Below, one piece after another: positions 1 through 6,255 of a stretch of DNA of 64,000 nt. Location: assembly GCA_023421675.1 (NCBI GenBank), contig JAEZTC010000001.1, forward strand, positions 62,001 through 126,000. Reading direction: 5' to 3'. Numbering within the stretch: position 1 is the stretch's first letter; each line of letters begins with the position of its first letter. Source of the stretch: Bacillota bacterium (GTDB lineage Bacteria > Bacillota > Clostridia > Acetivibrionales > JANLFN01). The translations under genes and the position numbers were made by a program. A model generated the notes under the pieces. It was not told where the DNA came from, made no database searches, and saw only the letters and a list, made by a program, of their open reading frames with translations.

Positions 1-330
1 GCACGACTTGGTGAAATCGCAGTTATTCCAGGTGCAATGGGTTCCTATAGCTATGTGGTTGAAGGTTTAGGGAATGAAATGAGCTTCTGCTCGTCTTCAC
101 ACGGGGCAGGTCGTCAATATTCACGCAAAGTTGCAATGCAGAATTTTTCTACTGAACAGGTCATGGTCGATTTGAAAGAGCAGGGTGTTATTCTCGGGAA
201 GCAAAACAAAGAAGACGTGGCGGAAGAAAGTCGCTTTGCATATAAGGATATAGATGTTGTAATGGAAAATCAACAGGATTTGGTTAAGCCAATCAAAAAG
301 TTAAAGACTATAGGTGTGGTCAAAGGTTAG
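1..330 (+). CDS. rtcB: RtcB-type RNA ligase, C-terminal part (5' end outside window)
   Basis: The reading frame is open from base 1 and ends at 330, leaving the last 109 residues. Visible motifs are GAMGSYSYVV and the SSSHGAGRQYSR segment, which match the GSMG and CHGAGR-type signatures of RtcB, the GTP- and manganese-dependent ligase that joins 2',3'-cyclic-phosphate or 3'-phosphate ends to 5'-OH ends. The HGAGR His is the family's guanylylated residue. The next elements downstream are two tRNA-like RNAs and an SPFH gene, which fits a stress RNA-repair locus rather than archaeal-type tRNA splicing. The N-terminal metal-binding part cannot be seen. Confidence 0.93.
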   Translation, partial: ARLGEIAVIPGAMGSYSYVVEGLGNEMSFCSSSHGAGRQYSRKVAMQNFSTEQVMVDLKEQGVILGKQNKEDVAEESRFAYKDIDVVMENQQDLVKPIKKLKTIGVVKG

Positions 331-376
331 GTTTTAGGGTGTTGCAGCCTTATATACAACTGATTTATTCTATGCT

Positions 377-394
377 AAGGGATCAAAATCCTTT
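377..394 (+). other. Short hairpin 5' of the tRNA-like elements
   Basis: AAGGGAT (377-383) can pair with ATCCTTT (388-394), 7 bp with one wobble and a CAAA loop. It lies between the rtcB stop and the first tRNA-like element and may be part of the same processed transcript. No T-run follows, so it is not an obvious terminator. Confidence 0.4.
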
Positions 395-400
395 GCGGTG

Positions 401-483
401 CCGTAGCGACTAGCTTCACGGTATGCCGGGTAGATCAGAAAAATGACAGACAGTGTCGGAGGTTCGAATCCTCTACCCGTGAA
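401..483 (+). ncRNA. tRNA-like RNA element 1 (rtcB-SPFH intergenic)
   Basis: The sequence carries a near-perfect tRNA T-arm: stem GGAGG (458-462), loop TTCGAAT (463-469), stem CCTCT (470-474). An outer 7-bp stem, TTCACGG (415-421) with CCGTGAA (477-483), resembles an acceptor stem. GGGTAGA (428-434) with TCTACCC (472-478) is a competing 7-bp alternative. A small GACA/TGTC hairpin (445-448 with 454-457) sits where a variable arm would be. No normal anticodon arm is recognisable, so this is a mimic or degenerate tRNA, not a translating tRNA. Tandem RNAs with tRNA-like folds are known beside rtcB genes (for example the Y-RNA-like RNAs of enterobacterial rtcBA operons). Confidence 0.7.
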
Positions 484-484
484 A

Positions 485-584
485 GGGTTAACTCAGTTGG
501 AAGAGTATGTCTAGTTTTAGACTGAAAAGCTAAAACTCAAATGGTAAGCGAGCAGTCGCCTGAGGTTCAAATCCTCAATCAGGG
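485..584 (+). ncRNA. tRNA-like RNA element 2 (rtcB-SPFH intergenic)
   Basis: This second element follows directly after the first. It has a classic D-arm (ACTC 491-494, loop AGTTGGAA, GAGT 503-506), an over-long anticodon-like arm with 8 bp (513-520 with 530-537) and a 9-nt loop, a class-II-like variable arm (GCGA 548-551 with TCGC 556-559), and a perfect T-arm (TGAGG 561-565, TTCAAAT loop, CCTCA 573-577). The acceptor stem is degenerate, with at best a few pairs between 486-489 and 577-580, so aminoacylation looks unlikely. Position and shape suggest a substrate, decoy or sensor RNA of the RNA-repair locus. That function is inferred. Confidence 0.72.
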
Positions 585-840
585 AAAAGACCTTTCAAGT
601 CTATTCACAAATGGTAGAAATCAAAAATGTCCGGCAAGAGATGGACTGGAAACCATATCATCTTTTGCAACGATTAGCCAGCCAGTGGTGAAAAGGATAC
701 CGTTTGTTTCAGGATTGTTCCATAACGTTCAAGTGATGAATGTACACCGGACAATGACGGAAAAACTTCAATTTTTACCCCGCAGGAAAAGCGTGGACAT
801 TTTTGATAGAAACCGAAATTAAAAGGAAAGAGGTAATAAA
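585..840 (+). other. Non-coding stretch between tRNA-like RNA 2 and the SPFH gene
   Basis: An open frame from 541 to 822 overlaps the T-arm and variable arm of the tRNA-like RNA, has no homology I recognise and no ribosome binding site, so I do not call it a gene. A weak AGAC/GTCT hairpin follows the RNA at about 588-604. AGAGGT just before 841 is the ribosome binding site of the next gene. Confidence 0.4.
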
Positions 841-1935
841 ATGAAGATTGTTATTAATGAAAATGAACGCGGCTTTTTATTTAAGAATGGTACATATCGT
901 AAATTGCTATTACCTGGAAAACATCATATTTACAGGTGTTTTGGAGAATCATATGCACGAACTGATGTTGCAAAGCATGTGCAGGTTGCCAATACGGATA
1001 TCGCTGTACTGTTAAAAGATAAATTATTTGCAGAAAGCGTTACAAGAATTGATGTTCCTGATGGATTTGTCGCCATACGAATGGAGGACAGCAGAATTAC
1101 AAGCACTCTACAGCCTGGAACATATTGTTTCTGGAACTGCTACCGAACTCAAAGTTTCAAATTAATTGATATTTCAAAGCCCGAGGTAACCGATTTGACA
1201 CGCGAACAGTTAATGGCTGTGCCACGCAATATGTACGCAAAAATTGAAATACCGGAAGGTGAGACAGGTTTGCTGTTTTTTGACGGCAAGCTAGAGCGCA
1301 AACTTGAAAGTGGCAGCTATTACTTCTGGAATAGTATGACGAAAATTACATGCCAGAACATTGATATGCGTGCACAGCAGCTTGACATTGCTGGTCAGGA
1401 GATCCTGACAGCAGATAAAGTGTCGCTGAGGCTTAACTTTGTATGCACCTACAGAATCACTGATGCAGTCAAAATCGTCAGCGATATCAGGGACTACAAA
1501 GCACAGATTTATACTATGACACAGCTTGCTCTGCGTGAATATGTCGGCAAGTTTCGTTTCGACGAATTGTTGGAGCAAAAGGACTCCATCGCCGCTTTTG
1601 TTCTGGAACAATTAAGGGCTAAACAGGACGCGTTGTTTGTGGAATTTTTCGATGCTGGTTTGAAGGATATTATTTTGCCTGGAGAAATCCGTGACATTAT
1701 GAACACTGTGTTGATCGCCGAAAAAAATGCACAGGCTAATGTGATTGCTCGCCGCGAGGAGGTTGCATCTACCAGAAGCTTACTGAATACTGCTAAGTTG
1801 ATGGAGGAAAATGCTACACTTTATAAACTGAAAGAGATGGAATATCTTGAAAAAATCTGCGACAGGGTTGGAAACATTTCAGTTGGTGGAGGAAACTTAC
1901 TGACCGAACTGCGTGGGATTTTGAGTTCAAAATAA
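841..1935 (+). CDS. SPFH/band-7 (slipin-like) protein of the RtcB locus
   Basis: A 364-residue protein with a band-7/SPFH core at about residues 135-300 and a charged, helix-forming C-terminus (about 285-355) as in slipins and prohibitins. It has no hydrophobic anchor, so it is a soluble or peripheral member. The N-terminal half repeats a short beta-rich module three times, at about residues 5-35, 74-105 and 135-170, each centred on a G-hydrophobic-hydrophobic-F/M pattern followed by L-x-PG/SG-x-Y/H. SPFH proteins assemble into oligomeric rings. Slipin-like genes are known neighbours of rtcB in bacterial RNA-repair loci. ATG follows AGAGGTAATAAA. Confidence 0.8.
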   Translation: MKIVINENERGFLFKNGTYRKLLLPGKHHIYRCFGESYARTDVAKHVQVANTDIAVLLKDKLFAESVTRIDVPDGFVAIRMEDSRITSTLQPGTYCFWNCYRTQSFKLIDISKPEVTDLTREQLMAVPRNMYAKIEIPEGETGLLFFDGKLERKLESGSYYFWNSMTKITCQNIDMRAQQLDIAGQEILTADKVSLRLNFVCTYRITDAVKIVSDIRDYKAQIYTMTQLALREYVGKFRFDELLEQKDSIAAFVLEQLRAKQDALFVEFFDAGLKDIILPGEIRDIMNTVLIAEKNAQANVIARREEVASTRSLLNTAKLMEENATLYKLKEMEYLEKICDRVGNISVGGGNLLTELRGILSSK

Positions 1936-1965
1936 ATGTCTAAAGTGATAACAACAATTCAAAAT

Positions 1966-2012
1966 AACAGGACTGTTTCTTTACTATTGATGGCAAAGTG
2001 AACAGTCCTGTT
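1966..2012. repeat. 12-bp inverted repeat, possible terminator of the SPFH gene
   Basis: AACAGGACTGTT (1966-1977) is perfectly repeated in inverse at 2001-2012 with a 23-nt loop. Only three T residues follow, so termination is plausible but not textbook. Confidence 0.5.
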
Positions 2013-2223
2013 TAATTGGAAATGTATGTTAATAACTTTGGAATTGGTTATTTTTTGTTGATTTTTAATCTATATAATATATTCCACAATATTAACAAAT
2101 GTATCAAGAGTGTAATATTAATATATCCGTTTACATCAAGTTCTTCCCTGTCGGTTATACCCTTATTAAGAGTACAAAGTAGTACGGCACATTCTTAAAA
2201 ATTTACATTTTTTAGATAAACAC

Positions 2224-2254
2224 TTGACACTTACCTTACGTAAGATGTTACGAT
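2224..2254 (+). promoter_or_regulatory. MerR-type promoter with 19-bp spacer
   Basis: TTGACA (2224-2229) and TACGAT (2249-2254) are separated by 19 bp, the over-long spacing typical of MerR-regulated promoters. The spacer contains the dyad CTTACGTAAG. It lies directly upstream of a merR-family gene, so autoregulation is likely. The rest of the 1936-2278 gap shows nothing else I can support. Confidence 0.65.
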
Positions 2255-2278
2255 TAACGCGGAAGGCAGGTAATTATT

Positions 2279-3001
2279 ATGAAAATTAAGCAGGTATGCG
2301 ATAGTACAGGTCTGTCTGAACGCACGATACGCTTTTATATTGAGAAAGGGCTTATACAGCCTCAAAGCTGTGAACAGAATCGGCGTACATACTATGAGTT
2401 TGGAGAAGATGATGTTCGACAAACCGAGCAGATTGCAATACTACGGAAAATAGGCTTTTCCATTGCCGAAATTCTAACTATGAAAAATGAACCTGAGTGC
2501 ATTGGTTCCATTATAGAAGAACACCTGATTTCGTTGGAGGAGAGTGCAAGAAAACAGGCTGAAGCCTTGACAGCAGTACAAAATGCTGTTGGCAGTCAAT
2601 ACCCCAGCCTGTCAGCGCTATGTGCCGTACTTACTGAAAGCGCTGAACATCTTGAATTACCGCAACGTGATGTATGGCCGCATTTCGCTCAATTTGATGA
2701 GGAAACACCCGAGGAGCGCGAAAAATCCTACCAGAGTTTTTTAGACCGGCATAACCGGAAGGAGAAAAGACTCAAGTGGCTGAAACCCGCTCTGCTTTCC
2801 CTGTGCGCGGCTGCACTTATTTTCGGGGTAGTCATTGGTGTCAGCTACATACCTCGCCATATTCAAAGAGAGTTTTTGGGAAGTGAGTTGGAGATGGCGG
2901 TGAAGGTTCAAAACTACTTAAAAAAACGGATATTCATATCGAAGGATGGTTATATGGAGGATTGTTTACAACGCCAAGCTTCAAGGGGGTATTTGAACTG
3001 A
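2279..3001 (+). CDS. MerR-family transcriptional regulator with membrane segment (frame interrupted)
   Basis: The N-terminus is a MerR winged helix-turn-helix (residues about 1-70, with the motif IRFYIEKGLI), followed by a coiled-coil region and one membrane segment at about residues 166-190. This gives a cytoplasmic DNA-binding domain tethered to the membrane. The frame as read ends at residue 240 with a lysine-rich tail unlike a folded domain. The -1 frame opens exactly at an A7 run (2920-2926) and continues to 3327 with protein-like sequence (DIHIEGWLYGGLF and onward), predicting an intact protein of about 349 residues with an extracytoplasmic sensor domain. Either a true frameshift, a sequencing error in the homopolymer, or -1 slippage explains this. 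The upstream promoter suggests autoregulation. Confidence 0.8.
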   Translation: MKIKQVCDSTGLSERTIRFYIEKGLIQPQSCEQNRRTYYEFGEDDVRQTEQIAILRKIGFSIAEILTMKNEPECIGSIIEEHLISLEESARKQAEALTAVQNAVGSQYPSLSALCAVLTESAEHLELPQRDVWPHFAQFDEETPEEREKSYQSFLDRHNRKEKRLKWLKPALLSLCAAALIFGVVIGVSYIPRHIQREFLGSELEMAVKVQNYLKKRIFISKDGYMEDCLQRQASRGYLN

Positions 3002-3327
3002 GCACATATCCGTTTACACACGATACTCAGGTTGAAATACCCTTTCTACATGATAAAGGGGATGTATGTCCAATTGTTTATTGTTATTATAAGGATGGTT
3101 TACCGCATACAAGTAGTTTGGGAATGCTTTATACCGATAGCAATTTTCGTTCAGTAGCTATCCAGCTATTCGATAAGAAGAAAAACGGTGACGGAATCGA
3201 AAGCGGCTCAATAGGAAACCGTGTCATTGCTGCTCCGGCAAGTGATTTGCAAATGGCTTCTTCAGTCTTGGATGAACGTAATATCTACTGGATGGATTTC
3301 AAAGGCGTATACCATTATCCAAGATAA
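2926..3327 (+). pseudogene. C-terminal sensor part of the MerR-type membrane regulator, in the -1 frame
   Basis: About 133 residues in the -1 frame relative to the preceding gene, without its own convincing ribosome binding site. An internal ATG at 2962 exists. The sequence is rich in aromatic and beta-strand-like segments and follows the membrane segment of the upstream frame, so it would lie outside the cell. I do not recognise the domain. It is best read as the second half of the same gene. If the A7 run were one base different the two parts would fuse. Confidence 0.55.
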
Positions 3328-3370
3328 CAGAATCTCAAAATAAATTCAAAAATGCAATTATTATTTGCAT

Positions 3371-3423
3371 ATACACCATATTTGATGTAAAATATAATTG
3401 TGAATACATCAAAAGTGGTGTAT
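3371..3423. promoter_or_regulatory. Inverted-repeat operator upstream of higBA-like pair
   Basis: A 19-bp arm at 3371-3389 and its inverse at 3405-3423 match at 17 of 19 positions around a 15-bp AT-rich centre. It lies 25 bp upstream of the toxin start, where type II antitoxins usually bind to repress their own operon. Confidence 0.65.
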
Positions 3424-3448
3424 AAACATGTAATACAGGAGAAATACT

Positions 3449-3796
3449 ATGAATGTACATCATTATGAAACAAGGGGAGGCAAAGACATAATCCTTGAGT
3501 ATATTGACGAGCTTCCCAAAAATGAAAAAGCAGAGGGGTTAACAATTCTTGAAAAACTTGAGGATGAAGGATTCGCAGCACTTGATGTACTAAATACGAG
3601 ACAACTCAGGGCAAAGCTCTGGGAAATCAAGTTTTATGATAATAATAGGATTATGTATGTTATAGCAGACGGGGAAAATATGTATTTGGTTCATGTTTGT
3701 AAAAAGCAGAAGGGTAAAGCTGAAAGGTTTGAATTGGATAAAGCAATAAAAAGAGTCAGGGAACTGGAAACGGAACTGGGCAAGAGATTTATTTGA
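3449..3796 (+). CDS. RelE/ParE-superfamily toxin, HigB/Gp49-like
   Basis: A 115-residue protein with the architecture of the phage-derived Gp49/HigB group of RelE-fold ribosome-dependent mRNA interferases. Landmarks are the central LRAKLWEIKF strand, the NRIMYVI strand and the HVCKKQ-K segment, where the family has its basic catalytic residues. It is followed 21 bp later by a helix-turn-helix gene, the toxin-first order typical of higBA. The ribosome binding site is CAGGAG before ATG 3449. Fold and context are strong. mRNA cleavage is inferred from the family. Confidence 0.85.
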   Translation: MNVHHYETRGGKDIILEYIDELPKNEKAEGLTILEKLEDEGFAALDVLNTRQLRAKLWEIKFYDNNRIMYVIADGENMYLVHVCKKQKGKAERFELDKAIKRVRELETELGKRFI

Positions 3797-3817
3797 ATGA
3801 ATGAGAGGTGAATACCC

Positions 3818-4132
3818 ATGCCGTTTAAAAAAGTCAATGTTAAGGAAGAAATCAACAAAAGGCTGGAAAATGACGTAGAACTTAAGAAAGCATATGCTAA
3901 TGCACAGCATGAGTATGAAGTTATCAAGCAGCTTGTAAAAATAAGAAATGAAATGGGTTTTTCCCAAAGTGATGTTGCAAGGCAGTCCGGATTGACACAG
4001 CAGATGGTTTCCAGGATTGAAACCGTAGATAACTCCCCCACGCTCAGGAACTTTATAAAGTATGTAGACAGCCTGGGCTTGGAAATCAGGATTGAGAAAA
4101 AGGATGCAAAAATGGAGTGCGGAAAGGTGTAG
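3818..4132 (+). CDS. XRE-family antitoxin, HigA-like
   Basis: A 104-residue protein with a Cro/C1-type helix-turn-helix at about residues 48-95 (motifs MGFSQSDVARQSGLTQQMVSRIE and the LRNFIKYVDSLG helix). The N-terminal part (about 1-45) is helical and probably wraps the toxin. ATG 3818 follows GAGAGGTGA. It is co-transcribed with the toxin gene and expected to neutralise it and repress the operon at the upstream inverted repeat. A good terminator follows. Confidence 0.87.
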   Translation: MPFKKVNVKEEINKRLENDVELKKAYANAQHEYEVIKQLVKIRNEMGFSQSDVARQSGLTQQMVSRIETVDNSPTLRNFIKYVDSLGLEIRIEKKDAKMECGKV

Positions 4133-4155
4133 GTTTGGAGAGGGCGGAAAGGATG

Positions 4156-4186
4156 GAACAGGGTGAACCTGTTCTCTTTTTATTTT
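4156..4186 (+). terminator. Rho-independent terminator of the higBA-like operon
   Basis: GAACAGG (4156-4162) pairs perfectly with CCTGTTC (4168-4174) around a 5-nt loop, followed by TCTTTTTATTTT. Confidence 0.88.
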
Positions 4187-4396
4187 GTATGGAAATCGGA
4201 AGGGGTGTCGAACCTAGCGGCAAGAAAAGAATTTTAAGCTTTTAAACAATAAAGTCATGAAACAGAGTCTTATAAATAACCTTTATCATTATGTTAAAAA
4301 TAAATAGCTTTACCGTTATATGGTGAAAAGTTGTATCTTTTAGAGCGAATGGGCAAAAAATGAATAAAATCATTCTAAAATAGTCCATATTAATCC
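4187..4396. other. AT-rich intergenic stretch
   Basis: No gene, repeat or strong structure was found between the toxin-antitoxin terminator and the promoter of the small membrane peptide. Confidence 0.4.
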
Positions 4397-4425
4397 TTGA
4401 ATCATACTCGAGTATGGAATAGTAT
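4397..4425 (+). promoter_or_regulatory. Promoter with 14-bp palindromic operator in its spacer
   Basis: TTGAAT (4397-4402) and TAGTAT (4420-4425) are 17 bp apart. The spacer begins with the perfect palindrome CATACTCGAGTATG (4403-4416). A bound dimer would block polymerase, so the downstream peptide gene is probably tightly repressed. The regulator is unknown. Confidence 0.55.
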
Positions 4426-4453
4426 ATATATAACCATTTAATGGGAGGGCGCT

Positions 4454-4579
4454 ATGCAACAAATTACATTTTTAATAGCTTATATTCTGGGTCTTGCCTT
4501 AAATATTGCAATTGTATATTTTATTGTTAAACTTATTATACGTTACCTAGAGAAGGTAAGAAGTAGTAAAGCAAAATAA
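4454..4579 (+). CDS. 41-residue hydrophobic membrane peptide, candidate type I toxin
   Basis: ATG 4454 follows GGGAGGGC at good spacing. The peptide has one membrane span (about residues 4-28, from ITFLIAYILG to IVKLII) and a basic C-terminal tail (RYLEKVRSSKAK). This is the layout of small membrane toxins of type I toxin-antitoxin systems in Firmicutes and of 'putative holin-like toxin' peptides. A 14-bp inverted repeat and a converging -10 element lie downstream, as expected for an antisense RNA locus. An ordinary small membrane protein is the alternative. I do not recognise the sequence itself. Confidence 0.6.
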   Translation: MQQITFLIAYILGLALNIAIVYFIVKLIIRYLEKVRSSKAK

Positions 4580-4643
4580 TACTTTATTCTGTAAATATTG
4601 ACATTATTTGCTTATGGGTGTATTATATTTACAAAAAGCAGAA

Positions 4644-4691
4644 ACCTCCTAGATTAAAATTCTTTTGCGGAGATCCCTTAATCTAGGAGGT
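4644..4691. terminator. 14-bp inverted repeat, T-run on the minus strand
   Basis: A 14-bp arm at 4644-4657 pairs perfectly with 4678-4691 around a 20-nt loop. On the minus strand it is followed by a T-rich run (TTTCTGCTTTTTG), so it can terminate a short minus-strand RNA. On the plus strand no T-run follows. Confidence 0.6.
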
Positions 4692-4723
4692 AACACCCCT
4701 TCCAATAATTGAAAGGTAATTCT

Positions 4724-4729
4724 ATTATA
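4724..4729 (-). promoter_or_regulatory. Putative -10 of a converging antisense RNA
   Basis: The minus strand reads TATAAT here. An RNA started just below would run through the inverted repeat 4644-4691 and stop near 4630, giving roughly 85-90 nt close to the 3' end of the peptide mRNA. No good -35 was seen, so support is partial. Confidence 0.35.
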
Positions 4730-4736
4730 TACCTTA

Positions 4737-4771
4737 TTTTTGGCAAATTTTAATCATGCTTTTTGGCAAAT
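4737..4771. repeat. Two 12-bp direct repeats
   Basis: TTTTTGGCAAAT occurs at 4737-4748 and 4760-4771, 23 bp apart (about two helical turns), just upstream of the minus-strand -10 element. They could be binding sites for a regulator. Confidence 0.45.
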
Positions 4772-4893
4772 AAGATTCCCTAGAAGATTAATAATAACAC
4801 ACAATGGTCAAAACATTTAGGTCTTAGGGGTCTTCCACCCCCCAAACCCCTGGAAAACCAATACAAGGCATTAAAGAAAATCATTTAATATCT

Positions 4894-5166
4894 TTGTTTA
4901 AATTAATTGCCAGTTTTATAACGAAAGTTATTTACCAAACCGATGAACTTCCTGTCTCATTTGAAAAACGGGAACCCCGACGACTTAGAATACAGAAAGC
5001 TACTTGTTATAGCGTCTATATTTACATCAACGATAATGGAGGCCATAATGCAACCGTAATATTCAATGTGGGCAACCAGCCGCCCATACATGTGGATGTG
5101 TCTCTATTGGATGAAATACAGGGCAATAGTGGTTCTTATGCGTCCCTGTTGCCTCCACAATACTAG
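4894..5166 (+). CDS. Small protein of unknown function (doubtful)
   Basis: An open frame of 90 codons from a TTG. It has no clear ribosome binding site but a strong terminator directly after the stop. The C-terminal two thirds look protein-like (YSVYIYINDNGGHNATVIF and a VDVSLLDEI segment). I do not recognise it. It may be a small orphan gene or the 3' remnant of a larger one. Confidence 0.4.
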   Translation: MFKLIASFITKVIYQTDELPVSFEKREPRRLRIQKATCYSVYIYINDNGGHNATVIFNVGNQPPIHVDVSLLDEIQGNSGSYASLLPPQY

Positions 5167-5167
5167 A

Positions 5168-5204
5168 AAACCAAGTGCTTCAGATAAACTGAGATGCTTG
5201 GTTT
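5168..5204 (+). terminator. Rho-independent terminator
   Basis: AAACCAAGTGCTTCAG (5168-5183) pairs with 5189-5204 with one mismatch around a 5-nt loop, then TCTTATTTTG follows. Confidence 0.75.
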
Positions 5205-5249
5205 CTTATTTTGTCCGGTTTTAAAGGAATATAGATTCGAATATAAATT

Positions 5250-5281
5250 AAGGTCTGAACCCGTGCCCGGAATCAGACCTT
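5250..5281 (-). terminator. Terminator of the minus-strand SDR gene
   Basis: AAGGTCTGA (5250-5258) and TCAGACCTT (5273-5281) form a 9-bp stem just past the stop of the minus-strand gene. The minus strand continues AATTTAT. Confidence 0.6.
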
Positions 5282-5289
5282 TGATAACA

Positions 5290-6048
5290 TTAAACAGATG
5301 TATATCCCCCATCAACTTTTATATTCTGACCGGTAATATAGGAAGCTTCATCACTTGCAAGGAAAATAGCGGCAGGGTTTAATTCGCCCTCATTGCCATA
5401 ACGCCCAAGCGGGACAGATGATTTCATGAAATTGGTAAATGCCTCGGTTTTTAATGTATCAATTGTCAATTCTGTTTCGAAGTATCCGGGGCTAATAGCA
5501 TTGCAGGTAATATTATATCTGGCTAATTCAGCTGCTACAGCTCTGGTAAAATTAATAACGCCGCCTTTGGATGAATGATATGCGACCGTATCCATGACAG
5601 TATTACCAACCTGTCCATATATGGAAGCGATATTAATAATTCGGCCATACTTGTTTTCAACCATATTTTTTGAGAACGCTCTTGTTACTTTGAATACGCT
5701 GGTTAAATCTGCATCGATGGTGAATTTCCAGTCATCATCGGTCATATCCAGTATGCCCGCGTTTTTTGCGGCTCCTGCATTATTGACCAGAATATCTACT
5801 TTCCCGTACTCTTTAATTGCAGCTTCAGCTGCTTTGTTTACATCTTCCGTTTTTGTAACATCACATTGTATGGGGAGGCACCTGACTCCTTTAGACCTGA
5901 AATCAGCAGCTATTGCCTCCAGTCTTTCAATTCTTCTGGCCATGAGAACCAAATCGGCACCCTGCCCCGCAAAACCATGCGCCATCTGAAGACCTAAACC
6001 TGAAGAAGCCCCTGTCACTACAACTACGCGATTTTTTAGCGAAAACAT
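5290..6048 (-). CDS. SDR-family oxidoreductase (3-oxoacyl-ACP reductase-like)
   Basis: A 252-residue short-chain dehydrogenase. The N-terminal Rossmann motif TGASSGLG (about residues 12-19), the NNAGA motif, and the catalytic Ser of NIASIYG with Tyr-x-x-x-Lys (YHSSK) are all present, followed by the SPG loop and a typical end (IKVDGGYTSV). It should reduce a carbonyl or oxidise an alcohol with NAD(P)H; the substrate cannot be read. The start ATG at 6048 is chosen because AGGAGGGATATT precedes it; an in-frame upstream start lacks one. It stands alone, divergent from the pseudouridine synthase gene. Confidence 0.9.
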   Translation of the reverse strand: MFSLKNRVVVVTGASSGLGLQMAHGFAGQGADLVLMARRIERLEAIAADFRSKGVRCLPIQCDVTKTEDVNKAAEAAIKEYGKVDILVNNAGAAKNAGILDMTDDDWKFTIDADLTSVFKVTRAFSKNMVENKYGRIINIASIYGQVGNTVMDTVAYHSSKGGVINFTRAVAAELARYNITCNAISPGYFETELTIDTLKTEAFTNFMKSSVPLGRYGNEGELNPAAIFLASDEASYITGQNIKVDGGYTSV

Positions 6049-6255
6049 AATATCCCTCCTAAAACACAAACGATTATAATTACTATTCGTTCAATGAATA
6101 CTAATTATTAATACCCATTTAGTTAAAATTTATATCATGATAATAACCTTGTCACTCAACATTAATTTGAACATGCTGATAAAACAATGTATGATAAAGA
6201 CTAGATTACTTTGGAAAAGATAATAGTTGAAATACATTTAAAAAAGGGGAATATA

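Noticed and set aside
401..584. Calling the two elements ordinary tRNA genes
   Set aside because: Neither has a proper 7-bp acceptor stem, and the first has no readable anticodon arm. They are called tRNA-like only.
541..822. 93-codon frame after the second tRNA-like RNA
   Set aside because: It overlaps the variable arm and T-arm of the tRNA-like RNA, lacks a ribosome binding site and shows no family motif.
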